NCBI GenBank assembly: GCA_002714255.1
Contig: PAWW01000058.1
Coordinates: forward strand, 6,615 to 19,713
Source of the DNA: Acidiferrobacteraceae bacterium
GTDB lineage: Bacteria > Pseudomonadota > Gammaproteobacteria > Arenicellales > UBA868
Length of the DNA stretch: 13,099 nt
Direction: 5' to 3'
In this document: piece after piece, positions 1-8,101 of the stretch
Layout: the number at the start of each line of letters is the position of its first letter
Numbering within the stretch: position 1 is the stretch's first letter
Notes under the pieces: generated by a model
Told to the model about the DNA's origin: nothing
The model's input: the letters and a program-made list of their open reading frames with translations, nothing else
Databases searched by the model: none
Position numbers and translations under genes: made by a program

Positions 1-1193
1 CCCATCAACAGCGAATCACATTGCGAGTAATTCCGCGCCCCTTCAGCTCCTTTGATGATTTTCACCAAGCCGCGATAAGTGTTCTGGCCGCGACCCGCAG
101 AAATACCTTTGGAAATGATCGTGCTGCTAGTGTTCGAACCGATATGCACCATCTTAGTACCGGTATCGGCCTGCTGGCGATTATTCGTCAGGGCAACAGA
201 GTAGAACTCGCCAATCGACTCGTCACCCTCCAGCAAAACACTTGGGTATTTCCAGGTAATCGCCGAACCGGTTTCCACCTGCGTCCAAGAGATCTTGGCC
301 CGCTTGCCACGGCAAGCACCCCGTTTGGTCACGAAATTGTAAATGCCACCGCGACCTTCAGCATCCCCGGGATACCAGTTTTGCACCGTTGAGTACTTTA
401 TCTCGGCACCTTCCATCGCCACCAATTCAACCACTGCGGCATGCAACTGGTTTTCGTCTCGCATCGGCGCAGTACAGCCTTCGAGATAACTCACGTAACT
501 CCCCTCTTCTGCCACAATCAACGTCCGTTCAAACTGCCCTGTGTTGATGGCATTGATTCGGAAATAAGTCGACAACTCCATCGGGCAACGAACTCCCTTG
601 GGCACATAGACAAACGATCCGTCACTGAACACTGCTGAATTCAACGCGGCGTAGTAATTGTCGCCCCGCGGCACCACAGCGCCGAGATATTGCTTCACCA
701 AGTCAGGGTGATCGCGCACTGCTTCTGAAAATGGACAGAAAATAACGCCCGCCTCAGCCAAATTTGCTTTAAAAGTAGTCGCTACCGACACACTGTCAAA
801 CACAGCGTCAACCGCCACTCCAGCCAGCGCTTTTTGTTCCTGCAATGGAATGCCGAGCTTCTCGTAAGTTTCAAGTAACTTGGGATCAACTTCATCTAAA
901 CTTTTTGGTGCATCCTCAGGACTGCGTGGCGCCGAGTAGTAACTAATCGCCTGAAAGTCGATTGGTGGGTAATCAACATGTGCCCAACTTGGCTCTACCA
1001 TCGTCTGCCATCGACGGAACGCCTCTAATCTCCATTCAAGCATGAAAGGAGGCTCGTTCTTCTTGGCCGATATCGCACGAACGACCTGCTCGTCCAAACC
1101 GGGCGGCAAGGTGTCAGATTCGATATCCGTGACGAACCCTTCCCTATACTCCCGATCCACTAAAGCGCTAATTTCTGCTGTCGCTGAACTCAT
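1..1193 (-). CDS. sufB: Fe-S cluster assembly protein SufB, 3'-truncated by window edge
   Basis: Scaffold subunit of the SUF iron-sulfur assembly machine (SufBCD complex), which builds Fe-S clusters in the cytoplasm with sulfur delivered by the SufS cysteine desulfurase. Translating the minus strand from the ATG at 1193 gives 397 uninterrupted codons beginning [20 protein letters not shown]. SufB landmarks include [19 protein letters not shown], a [17 protein letters not shown] segment, [18 protein letters not shown] and [11 protein letters not shown] at the edge. The family is about 480-495 residues, so roughly the last 85-100 codons lie beyond position 1. Cys392 aligns with the essential E. 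coli Cys405; the downstream His-Glu pair expected in SufB is outside the window. The gene follows iscR after 76 bases and is probably cotranscribed with it. The ribosome site is weak (GAAG about 10 bases upstream). The cut is the window boundary, not a mutation. Confidence 0.96.
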   Translation of the reverse strand, partial: MSSATAEISALVDREYREGFVTDIESDTLPPGLDEQVVRAISAKKNEPPFMLEWRLEAFRRWQTMVEPSWAHVDYPPIDFQAISYYSAPRSPEDAPKSLDEVDPKLLETYEKLGIPLQEQKALAGVAVDAVFDSVSVATTFKANLAEAGVIFCPFSEAVRDHPDLVKQYLGAVVPRGDNYYAALNSAVFSDGSFVYVPKGVRCPMELSTYFRINAINTGQFERTLIVAEEGSYVSYLEGCTAPMRDENQLHAAVVELVAMEGAEIKYSTVQNWYPGDAEGRGGIYNFVTKRGACRGKRAKISWTQVETGSAITWKYPSVLLEGDESIGEFYSVALTNNRQQADTGTKMVHIGSNTSSTIISKGISAGRGQNTYRGLVKIIKGAEGARNYSQCDSLLM

Positions 1194-1269
1194 ATGTTAT
1201 CTACTTCGATCCTAGGTTTTGGTTGTTAGCGTCACTCACCACACAATCAACCCCATGCGTTTATGGTCA

Positions 1270-1773
1270 TTAAGTGGGCGTGAGCTCGTCGTGAATGAAC
1301 GCCACCTTGCGTGAGACATTTTCTTCCTTACCCTGACGACGACTGTCCTGCCGCTCGGCAACCTGCTGAACCCCCGGCTCACGAACGAGCTTGCCTAAAC
1401 TAATGTCATCGAGAAATTCATAGATTTTCCCGCTGAGGCTGCTCCACAGTTCATGTGTGAGGCATCGCTCACCGTCTTGACAATCTGTCTTTCCGCCGCA
1501 GCGAGTAACGTCGACTTTCTCATCTACTGCGGTGATGATTGCAGCGACGGAAATCTGGTCCATCTCCTTGGCCAAGCGGTAACCACCGCCAGGTCCACGA
1601 GTGCCTTTAACGAGACCGGCTCGTCGCAACCGTGAAAAAAGTTGTTCAAGATAAGACAGCGATATTTCTTGGTTAGTCGCGATGTCCTGCAAAGTCACCG
1701 GCCGGCGAGACTGGTGTATTGCAAGGTCCAGCATCGCGGTCACGGCATACCGACCCTTAGTGGTGAGTTTCAT
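1270..1773 (-). CDS. iscR: IscR, Rrf2-family Fe-S-sensing transcription regulator
   Basis: A 167-residue DNA-binding regulator that senses Fe-S status by carrying a [2Fe-2S] cluster and controls Fe-S biogenesis genes. The N-terminal winged helix-turn-helix is near identical in layout to E. coli IscR: start [18 protein letters not shown], recognition-helix region [19 protein letters not shown] at 37-55, wing [11 protein letters not shown] at 59-69. All four cluster ligands are present at the E. coli positions: Cys92, Cys98, Cys104 and His107. The C-terminal tail from about 135 is polar and variable. The start is supported by AGGAG five bases upstream. It lies directly upstream of sufB on the same strand, so it likely represses or tunes the suf operon and itself, rather than heading an isc operon as in E. 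coli. The gammaproteobacterial SUF regulator (SufR-like) is a related alternative, but the match to IscR is stronger. Confidence 0.95.
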   Translation of the reverse strand: MKLTTKGRYAVTAMLDLAIHQSRRPVTLQDIATNQEISLSYLEQLFSRLRRAGLVKGTRGPGGGYRLAKEMDQISVAAIITAVDEKVDVTRCGGKTDCQDGERCLTHELWSSLSGKIYEFLDDISLGKLVREPGVQQVAERQDSRRQGKEENVSRKVAFIHDELTPT

Positions 1774-1778
1774 ATTAG

Positions 1779-1783
1779 CTCCT
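1779..1783 (-). promoter_or_regulatory. Ribosome binding site of iscR
   Basis: On the minus strand AGGAG lies five bases before the ATG of iscR. It is one of the few clear Shine-Dalgarno matches in the window and fixes the iscR start. Confidence 0.7.
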
Positions 1784-1801
1784 GGTTTGTCGGGGTTAGA
1801 G

Positions 1802-1836
1802 ATATCTAATATACAAAAGATATATAAGATGGTCTC
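1802..1836 (-). promoter_or_regulatory. Candidate iscR-suf promoter with AT-rich dyad
   Basis: Upstream of iscR the minus strand has TATATT (1808-1813), one base from the consensus -10, with a poor -35 candidate GAGACC (1831-1836) 17 bases further upstream. The -10 sits inside an inverted repeat, ATATCT at 1802-1807 and AGATAT at 1818-1823, separated by ten bases. An operator overlapping the -10 would suit autorepression by the adjacent Rrf2-family regulator, but the sequence does not match the published E. coli IscR type 1 or type 2 consensus. The promoter role is inference. Confidence 0.3.
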
Positions 1837-1916
1837 TGGCTTCTAACACGACAGTCCCCGATTAGATGACCTGTGGTAATGGTCCCAGCTAAATAACCAA
1901 CCCACAGTATAAGGAT

Positions 1917-1961
1917 TTAAGCCCTTAAAACCAAGTGGGGCAGTACGGTATTAGGGCTTAA
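1917..1961. repeat. Perfect 9-bp inverted repeat between iscR and ubiB
   Basis: TTAAGCCCT at 1917-1925 is the exact reverse complement of AGGGCTTAA at 1953-1961, with a 27-base loop. Neither strand has a T-run after the stem, so it is not a textbook intrinsic terminator. It lies downstream of the ubiB terminator and upstream of the presumed iscR promoter. It could be a protein-binding site, an RNA structure in a longer iscR leader, or chance. Confidence 0.45.
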
Positions 1962-1968
1962 TCTATTG

Positions 1969-2016
1969 AAAAAAAGAGGTTATCGGTTGCGGCGAATCCA
2001 ATTCACACCAATAACC
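1969..2016 (-). terminator. Rho-independent terminator overlapping the ubiB stop
   Basis: In the minus-strand RNA, GGUUAUUGGU (complement of 2007-2016) pairs with ACCGAUAACC (complement of 1978-1987) over ten base pairs including one G-U wobble. A second inner stem (GUGAAU with AUUCGC, loop UGG) extends the hairpin. The outer stem is followed immediately by UCUUUUUUU (1969-1977). This is the classic hairpin plus U-tract. The stem lies inside the last ubiB codons and its stop, so the adk-to-ubiB transcript is expected to end here and iscR-sufB to start afresh. Strength was judged by eye only. Confidence 0.75.
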
Positions 2017-3629
2017 AGCGCACCGACTACCAGCATCACCAGTCCCGCAGAGTGCTGTACCTCTAGCCATCCTACCGACCCGCGCAACTGAACAAGGCCG
2101 GCGCCCAGCAGGACGATACCGGCCAACGTACCCATCAGACGGCGCTCGAAACGACGTACCTGGCGACCGATTTCTCGCGCTAAGAGAGCTTCATTCTCCG
2201 CCGGTCCTGCCGGGCGCGTATAGCGTCGAATCATTGTCTCCATCGCGCTTGGTAATTCGTCCAGCAAAGGCACCAATCGTGGAAAATCGCGGCGTATGCG
2301 CCTGATCAAGGCAGGTGGGCCGACTTCTTGACGCATCCACTCCTCAAGAAATGGCTTCGCGGTCTCCCACAGGTCCAGTTGCGGATATAACTGCCGCCCC
2401 AGCCCCTCAATGTTCAACAGTGTCTTTTGCAAAAGCACGAGCTGTGGTTGGACCGGCATATCAAATCGGCGCGCCGTTTGAAACAGGCGAACAATGAGGC
2501 GACCAAAAGAAATCTCGCTGATGGGGCGAGCAAAGATTGGCTCACAAACTGTGCGAATCGCAGCCTCAAACTCATCAGCACGCGTGCCAGCCGGCACCCA
2601 ACCGGCGCGAATGTGAGCCTCGGCCACCGCTCGGTAATCCCGATTGAAAAACGCGAGTAGGTTTTCTGCCAGGTACCGCTTATCACTCGCTGCAAGAGTG
2701 CCCATGATGCCGAAATCGACGGCTCGATACTGGCCTTTGTCACTGACGAAAATATTTCCCGGGTGCATATCGGCATGAAAAAAACCATCCCGAAACGCTT
2801 GAGTGAAAAATATCTCTACCCCGTTGTACGCAAGTTCACGCATGTCAATACCGGCTCGATGGAGCGCCGCCACATCGCGGATGGGAATGCCATAAACCCG
2901 CTCCATGACCATAACCGTCTGGCGAGTGTGGTCCCAGTAAACGGCCGGCACCATTATTAAATCTGATCCCTCGAAGTTCTGTCTCAACTGGCTAGCGTTA
3001 GCCGCTTCACGCATCAAGTCGAGCTCATTGTGAAGAGTCTTTTCGTATTCATTAACCACCTCAACAGGCCGCAGTCGACGACTCTCCGGCCAGAAGCGTT
3101 CTGCCAAATGCGCCAACCCATAAAGGACCTCGACATCTCGATCGATCACCGCTTGAATTCCGGGCCGAAGCACTTTGACCACCACGTCACTTCCGTCAAG
3201 AAGGAGGGCATGGTGCACTTGCGCCACTGACGCCGAAGCGATTGGTTGACGGTCAAACTCAGCGAAATGTGCATCAAGCGGCTCACCGTAGGCCGCCTCG
3301 ATCATCTCGATTGCTTGCTCACCGGGAAACGGTGGTACGTCATCTTGTAGACGCGCTAACTCCACCGCGATGTCCTCTGGAAGCAGGTCCGGGCGAGTCG
3401 ACAGCACCTGGCCAAACTTGACAAAGATAGGACCCAATTGCTCCAGGGCTTGACGGAAGCGTGCACCCCGTGACGCATCGCACCGACGCTGCCAGAACGC
3501 CGGGAAAAAGAACAACAGCGCTTTGTACTGTCGAAATACTTGCTGCTCGCTCAACAGTTCGTCCAAACCATAACGAAGCAACACGTTAACAATCCGCCAT
3601 ACACGGAAAGACTGTCGGACCCCTGTCAT
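1980..3629 (-). CDS. ubiB: UbiB, ubiquinone biosynthesis atypical kinase/ATPase
   Basis: A 549-residue membrane-associated member of the ABC1/ADCK/UbiB protein-kinase-like family, needed for aerobic ubiquinone synthesis; its ATPase activity is thought to help lipid intermediates reach the Ubi enzymes. Visible landmarks are the KxGQ motif (KFGQ, 71-74), the Ala-rich loop ASASVAQVH (131-139) replacing a Gly-rich loop, the ATP-site lysine K152 in VVKVLRPG, the catalytic loop HADMHPGN (285-292, with D287 and N292) and DFG (305-307). Two hydrophobic C-terminal segments at about 499-515 and 528-545 match the usual membrane anchors. Length agrees with E. coli UbiB (546). The start ATG overlaps the end of ubiJ by four bases, indicating translational coupling. 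A terminator hairpin lies within its 3' end. Confidence 0.97.
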   Translation of the reverse strand: MTGVRQSFRVWRIVNVLLRYGLDELLSEQQVFRQYKALLFFFPAFWQRRCDASRGARFRQALEQLGPIFVKFGQVLSTRPDLLPEDIAVELARLQDDVPPFPGEQAIEMIEAAYGEPLDAHFAEFDRQPIASASVAQVHHALLLDGSDVVVKVLRPGIQAVIDRDVEVLYGLAHLAERFWPESRRLRPVEVVNEYEKTLHNELDLMREAANASQLRQNFEGSDLIMVPAVYWDHTRQTVMVMERVYGIPIRDVAALHRAGIDMRELAYNGVEIFFTQAFRDGFFHADMHPGNIFVSDKGQYRAVDFGIMGTLAASDKRYLAENLLAFFNRDYRAVAEAHIRAGWVPAGTRADEFEAAIRTVCEPIFARPISEISFGRLIVRLFQTARRFDMPVQPQLVLLQKTLLNIEGLGRQLYPQLDLWETAKPFLEEWMRQEVGPPALIRRIRRDFPRLVPLLDELPSAMETMIRRYTRPAGPAENEALLAREIGRQVRRFERRLMGTLAGIVLLGAGLVQLRGSVGWLEVQHSAGLVMLVVGALVIGVNWIRRNR

Positions 3630-4231
3630 GATGTCCGTACCCGGTGGATTCGGGGTGATAGCCGATCGATACGCACACTCAATCGCTCGACATCATCGCG
3701 TAAGCGCTCGACTTCCACCTGGTGTTGCTGATACCGGAGCCGCGTGGGCAACAGGCGTTTTTCTTCAGTAAGGATCTCACCAACCGTATCAGTGACTGAC
3801 GTACGAGCAGTGGCTAACCAGTCACGCAAGCTTCGCACACCGACACCTGCTTTTCTGGCCAGAAAGTCGCCAACAATCCGGGATAGTGCTTCTTCCCAAT
3901 CCGGATCAAACGCCTGTAATAAAGTTTTCATCGCGCGTGCCAGCTCGACATCCCCGGACATCGTAATGCGGCGATCCCGCATGACGTTCTCTGGTGAGGC
4001 AGTCACACCAAGCATCGCAAGATCAAAGACACCGCCTTCGATCACAAGGTCTGGCGCTCTGCTCGGTTGTTCCACGATCTGGAAGCGAGCACCCGAAACT
4101 CGTGCGTAGACCGGGGTATTGATGCCGGCCAGCGACACCCCGAGCAGTTTCCCATCCAAAGGCCCCATCAGGGCAGCAGCCTCTGGATCCATTGCCAGCA
4201 CGCGATTGAGTGCCGATATCAACACTGCCAT
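3626..4231 (-). CDS. ubiJ: UbiJ, SCP2-domain accessory factor of ubiquinone biosynthesis
   Basis: A protein of about 201 residues with an N-terminal SCP2 (sterol carrier) lipid-binding fold and a C-terminal coiled coil. In E. coli UbiJ organises the cytosolic Ubi complex, works with UbiK and binds the hydrophobic tail of ubiquinone intermediates. The region from LMGPLDGKLLGVSLAG to RRITMSGDVELARAMKTLL is SCP2-like. The last 45 residues (YQQHQVEVERLRDDVERLSVR and beyond) form heptads ending in basic residues. Sequence conservation is low in this family, so the call rests strongly on position between ubiE and ubiB. Start choice: the ATG at 4231 gives 201 residues, the same as E. coli; a GTG two codons upstream (4237) gives 203. 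Neither has a good Shine-Dalgarno. The stop overlaps the ubiB start. Confidence 0.9.
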   Translation of the reverse strand: MAVLISALNRVLAMDPEAAALMGPLDGKLLGVSLAGINTPVYARVSGARFQIVEQPSRAPDLVIEGGVFDLAMLGVTASPENVMRDRRITMSGDVELARAMKTLLQAFDPDWEEALSRIVGDFLARKAGVGVRSLRDWLATARTSVTDTVGEILTEEKRLLPTRLRYQQHQVEVERLRDDVERLSVRIDRLSPRIHRVRTS

Positions 4232-4279
4232 ATTCACGCCAATTGCCGATGATTTCTCATGCTCATTTAGCGCCGCTTA

Positions 4280-5041
4280 TCAGTATCGAAACCCAATGTG
4301 CAACGCGACAATGCCCCCGCTCAAGTTGAAATACCGAACATCCTCAAACCCAGCCTCCATCATTAAGCTCGACAGCGTTGCCTGATCAGGATGCCGACGA
4401 ATGGACTCGACCAAATACTGGTAACTATCCGCATCACCGGTGACCACCTTACCTAAACGGGGAATGAGGGCAAACGAGAAAGCATCGTATATGGAAGCCA
4501 ACGCCCTGGACGTTGGGTGAGAAAACTCCAAAACGACGATTCGTCCACCCGGCCGCAACATCTCGAACATGGATGCCAACGCCCGATCGATTCGGGTCAC
4601 ATTGCGCAATCCGAATCCAATGCTGACGCAGTCAAAGTAACCCGAGGTAAAAGCCAGTCGCTCAGCATCGGCGATAGCGTAACTGATGGTGGCAACAAAA
4701 CCGGCGTCGAGCAAACGGATTCGACCCTGTTGCAACATCGCGGGATTGATATCGGTAACGAATACTCGTCCACTGGAACCGACCCGCTGCGCAAATCTCC
4801 GGGCCAAGTCACCACTTCCGGCCGCCACATCGAGTACCCGGTGGCCTTCGCGTATCCCGCTCTGACCAACAGCAAAATCCTTCCAGCGTCGATGACTACC
4901 CAGCGACATCAGGTCATTCATTAAGTCGTAGCGTTCCGCCACTGAGCGAAAGACATCAGCGACCAGTGAAGCCTTTTCTGTTTCACCAACGCGTCGAAAA
5001 CCAAAATGCGTATCGCGCTTGTCGTCCTGGGAGATGTCCAT
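4280..5041 (-). CDS. ubiE: UbiE, C-methyltransferase of ubiquinone/menaquinone synthesis
   Basis: An S-adenosylmethionine-dependent methyltransferase that methylates the quinone ring (2-methoxy-6-polyprenyl-benzoquinol step; also demethylmenaquinone where present). Family signatures are clear: THFGF near the N terminus, VFRSVAERYDLMNDLMSLG with the HRRWK that follows, the SAM-binding motif VLDVAAGSGDLA, IGFGLRNV, LEFSHP, RRHPDQATL and NLSGGIVALHIGF at the C terminus. The ATG at 5041 gives 253 residues, near the E. coli 251. An upstream GTG at 5050 gives 256 residues and shares its first G with the TAG stop of the DUF971 gene, so either start makes translation coupled or nearly so. It is followed by ubiJ and ubiB, the standard gammaproteobacterial order. 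Confidence 0.97.
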   Translation of the reverse strand: MDISQDDKRDTHFGFRRVGETEKASLVADVFRSVAERYDLMNDLMSLGSHRRWKDFAVGQSGIREGHRVLDVAAGSGDLARRFAQRVGSSGRVFVTDINPAMLQQGRIRLLDAGFVATISYAIADAERLAFTSGYFDCVSIGFGLRNVTRIDRALASMFEMLRPGGRIVVLEFSHPTSRALASIYDAFSFALIPRLGKVVTGDADSYQYLVESIRRHPDQATLSSLMMEAGFEDVRYFNLSGGIVALHIGFRY

Positions 5042-5049
5042 GGCATCCA

Positions 5050-5424
5050 CTAGTCAGACTTGGGTTCCTTACGAACATAGCCGGCCGAGGTTAGTCGATT
5101 GAGATAAGCCTGCCAGTAGTCGGTCTGATGTTGACCGAGCTCATAGAAGGTTTCCCAAGAGTACAGGCCAGTGGAATGGCCATCATCAAAGTGCAGCCGC
5201 ACCGCATAGGCGCCAACCGGCTCAATCTTGTCTATGCTGACCCACTCCTTGCCGGTCTGGAGTACCTCCTGACCAGGCCCGTGTCCCCGCACCTCAGCGG
5301 AAGGCGAGAACACGCGCAGATATTCACAAGACAACTCATAGCGACAGCCATCATCGAATGCAATTTCAAGCATTCGGGATTGCCGGTGCAATCGCAACTC
5401 GGTTGGTTTCGGTTGGTCACTCAT
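5050..5424 (-). CDS. DUF971 protein (gamma-butyrobetaine hydroxylase-like N-terminal domain)
   Basis: A 124-residue stand-alone DUF971 protein. The domain is the N-terminal region of gamma-butyrobetaine and trimethyllysine hydroxylases and also occurs at the C terminus of the plant Fe-S carrier HCF101. Visible family features are LRLHRQSRMLEIAFDDG, the YELSCEYLRVFSPSAEVRGHG block and the strongly conserved VRLHFDDGHSTGLYSWETFYELG region (75-98). It carries no oxygenase catalytic domain, so carnitine synthesis is not implied. Function is unknown; a link to Fe-S or metal handling is inference from domain occurrence. It is 67 bases downstream of hemB, and its TAG stop touches a possible GTG start of ubiE. 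A stand-alone DUF971 gene beside ubiE is common in gammaproteobacteria. Confidence 0.92.
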   Translation of the reverse strand: MSDQPKPTELRLHRQSRMLEIAFDDGCRYELSCEYLRVFSPSAEVRGHGPGQEVLQTGKEWVSIDKIEPVGAYAVRLHFDDGHSTGLYSWETFYELGQHQTDYWQAYLNRLTSAGYVRKEPKSD

Positions 5425-5491
5425 TCGTTTAGTGCGCGGGTGAATCCCCCGGTTACGCTACACGCTCATCTTCAATTGACCCGCTAACGCG

Positions 5492-6499
<1,008 letters not shown>

Positions 6500-7432
6500 T
6501 TACCGCGGTTTAGTCCGCCCACCAGAACGGGCAGTTTGCTTTTTCTGCACCGCAGTTTTCGTGGTTTTTCCTCTGGCCGCCGCCTTTGGCTTCGCTTTTG
6601 CGGCCACCGGCTTCTTCACTGCTTTTTTCTTGATGACCGCCTTTGGCTTCGCTTTTGCAGCTGCCGGCTTCTTCTTCACTTTCGCGCGCTCGACGGCACC
6701 GCCACTGATAACTCGGGACGTCGTCAACGACGCCGAGCGTGTCATCACGTCACCCGCCGATACCTTCTTGTCAAATGGCCGAATCTCCGCATCAATCACG
6801 CTACAGATGGTCTCAAACACCTGGGCGGTATCATCTTCGACCTGAACCGTACGCAATTTCTGCTGCGCACGGAAGTAATCGATCAGGGGCTCCGACTCAC
6901 CGAGGTAAGCGTCGAGCCTCTTAGAAAAAGTCTTCGCTTGATCATCGGAACGGCGCGTCAAATTTGCGGAACCACACTGATCACACACACCACGTTTCTC
7001 AGTTGGTATGAAATAACGATTAAAAATCGCGCCACAATCACCGCAGGTAATACGACCGGTCACCCGTTTCAGCAGGTGCTCAGGCTCGATGCAAAAATTC
7101 AGAGCCAATTGCAGGGGGCGATCCATCCAGCTCAAACGAGTATCAAGCTCCTGTGCTTGCGGTATGTTTCTTGGAAACCCGTCCAGGATGAATCCGCGTC
7201 GGCTATCAGGCGCGCGCAGATTGTCAGTCACCGCATCGATAACAATGCCATCAGACACTAACTGTCCAGCCTTGAGACTAGCTGACACCCGCTTGCCCAA
7301 CTCGTTATCCGCCTCCACAGCGGCCCTGAGGATGTCGCCTGTTGAAATCTGGGGAACCCGGTAATGGACAGATAACAGCTTGGCCTGTGTGCCCTTACCC
7401 GATCCTGGTGCGCCTAGTAATACAATTCGCAT
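6500..7432 (-). CDS. adk: Adenylate kinase with zinc-finger lid and basic C-terminal tail
   Basis: Interconverts ATP plus AMP and two ADP. Residues 1-219 are a complete long-form adenylate kinase: P-loop GAPGSGKGT (7-15), AMP site QISTGDILRAAV (28-39), LDGFPRN (83-89), and a lid with four cysteines, Cys130/Cys133 and Cys150/Cys153, in the arrangement that binds structural zinc. Residues 172-183 (RLDAYLGESEPL) match the usual C-terminal half. The usual end is near 215-220, but here about 90 more residues follow: a polar linker (221-248), then a Lys/Ala/Pro-rich tail (251-310) with two copies of KP(A/V)AAKAKPKA. The tail is in frame with no stop or frameshift visible, resembles histone H1-like or AlgP-like basic tails, and may bind nucleic acid or another polyanion. 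The gene heads the block continuing into hemB. The ATG at 7432 gives the canonical MRIVLLGAPG start. Confidence 0.96.
   Translation of the reverse strand: MRIVLLGAPGSGKGTQAKLLSVHYRVPQISTGDILRAAVEADNELGKRVSASLKAGQLVSDGIVIDAVTDNLRAPDSRRGFILDGFPRNIPQAQELDTRLSWMDRPLQLALNFCIEPEHLLKRVTGRITCGDCGAIFNRYFIPTEKRGVCDQCGSANLTRRSDDQAKTFSKRLDAYLGESEPLIDYFRAQQKLRTVQVEDDTAQVFETICSVIDAEIRPFDKKVSAGDVMTRSASLTTSRVISGGAVERAKVKKKPAAAKAKPKAVIKKKAVKKPVAAKAKPKAAARGKTTKTAVQKKQTARSGGRTKPR
6580..6658 (-). repeat. 57-bp-offset direct repeat in the adk tail
   Basis: A 22-base sequence occurs exactly at 6580-6601 and again at 6637-6658, and similarity continues into the following 18-20 bases. It encodes the duplicated KP(A/V)AAKAKPKA units of the adenylate kinase tail. 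The identity at DNA level, including third positions, indicates recent slippage or unequal duplication that expanded the basic tail. Confidence 0.85.
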
Positions 7433-7517
7433 CGTGGTCTAAGCAATCCTGAGTCGTCGTCAACCTAGCGACCGGAAATCCGTGCCGCCCGGCTAATTTT
7501 ATGAAAAAAGGGGGCGT

Positions 7518-7547
7518 ACACTACTTCGGTGAAGATTCAGGTGTCAA
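7518..7547 (-). promoter_or_regulatory. Candidate sigma-70 promoter of the adk-hemB-ubi block
   Basis: The minus strand carries a perfect -35 TTGACA (7542-7547), then 18 bases, then TAGTGT (7518-7523), a weak -10. An alternative -10, TAAAAT at about 7497-7502, has no matching -35. The predicted leader to the adk ATG would be about 80 bases and includes a CCCCCTTTTTT tract. This is the best promoter match in the gap, but it is based on consensus only. Confidence 0.35.
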
Positions 7548-7613
7548 TGGCATCGCTTAAATTATCAACATTTACCCCAGAGATTGACTCCAGAAGCGGT
7601 AAAACACCCCACC

Positions 7614-7640
7614 CGTAGCGTGAGCAGCGCTTGCGTAACG
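7614..7640 (+). other. Long hairpin of a possible small RNA
   Basis: The segment folds into a 12-position stem with a three-base loop (AGC at 7626-7628), with one mismatch and three G-U wobbles. It lies 26 bases upstream of a second, GC-rich hairpin. Together they suggest a structured plus-strand transcript of unknown family. No known small-RNA family was recognised. Confidence 0.25.
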
Positions 7641-7666
7641 CGTTCCTGGCAACTGTACCTTTCGAA

Positions 7667-7693
7667 CCCCTATGAGCGAAACTCGGGGCTTTT
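7667..7693 (+). terminator. Candidate weak rho-independent terminator
   Basis: CCCC (7667-7670) pairs with GGGG (7685-7688), and inside them GAG pairs with CTC around a CGAAA loop, leaving a three-base TAT bulge on one side. The stem is followed by CTTTT. The T-run is short and no plus-strand gene is seen upstream, so it would end only a short RNA starting near 7550-7610. Confidence 0.3.
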
Positions 7694-8097
7694 GGTGACA
7701 CACCCCACCATCAGATTCACCAACTCCTTTGCAATGACTATAAAAAGCCCATCACGGGTTACTTGGCCCGATACCGAAGTCCGCCTGAGGTCAGCGAGAG
7801 AAACGGGATGGAGTGTCCGACAGCATTCTGGCCCCCTCGTCAAGCCAATTTCGTAGTGCTTTAGGTTGAGAATACAGGTTATCGATCAGAATCCTTCTTC
7901 AGACCCCATGAGCAGTGTGGTGCGGGCCATTTGGAGTATGCGACGCTTAAAAGATGCGTTGCGGCACTAGTCACGGTGCAATCAGACCATGAACGAGAAG
8001 GCGTTTTTTTCGACTCTAGTGGACGTACCTTAACGATCGCCGCCGGTAAACTATGCTTTGACACCATGGAGCTCACCGCCTCACTCAGATAAACCAT

Positions 8098-8101
8098 AGG
8101 A
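8098..8101 (+). promoter_or_regulatory. Ribosome binding site deciding the phosphofructokinase start
   Basis: AGGA is eight bases before the ATG at 8110 but only two bases before the alternative in-frame TTG at 8104, so the ATG is the better start. Confidence 0.55.

Noticed and set aside
1-1193. sufB considered as a broken gene because it lacks a stop.
   Set aside because: The frame is intact to the window edge and ends inside a conserved SufB motif, so it is cut by the boundary only.
1891-1920. Possible IscR type 2 site upstream of iscR (AATCCTTA half on the minus strand with a TTGG-containing second half).
   Set aside because: One half fits AxxCCxxA, but the second half is shifted by one base and lacks the TA; the match is too weak to call.
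7655-7680. GGGGTTCGAAAGG on the minus strand resembles a tRNA T-arm.
   Set aside because: The five bases either side of the TTCGAA loop do not pair, and no acceptor, D or anticodon arm is present.
7742-7770. Minus-strand stem plus TTTTT as a terminator.
   Set aside because: The best stem adjoining the T-run is only about three base pairs, and no minus-strand gene lies upstream of it.
7584-7856. Plus-strand open frame of 90 codons in the gap.
   Set aside because: It has no domain or ribosome site, and the proposed RNA hairpins lie inside it; treated as non-coding.
8001-8010. T7 run on the plus strand as a terminator.
   Set aside because: No convincing GC-rich stem directly precedes it; the nearest fold (about 7958-7982) is bulged and too far upstream.
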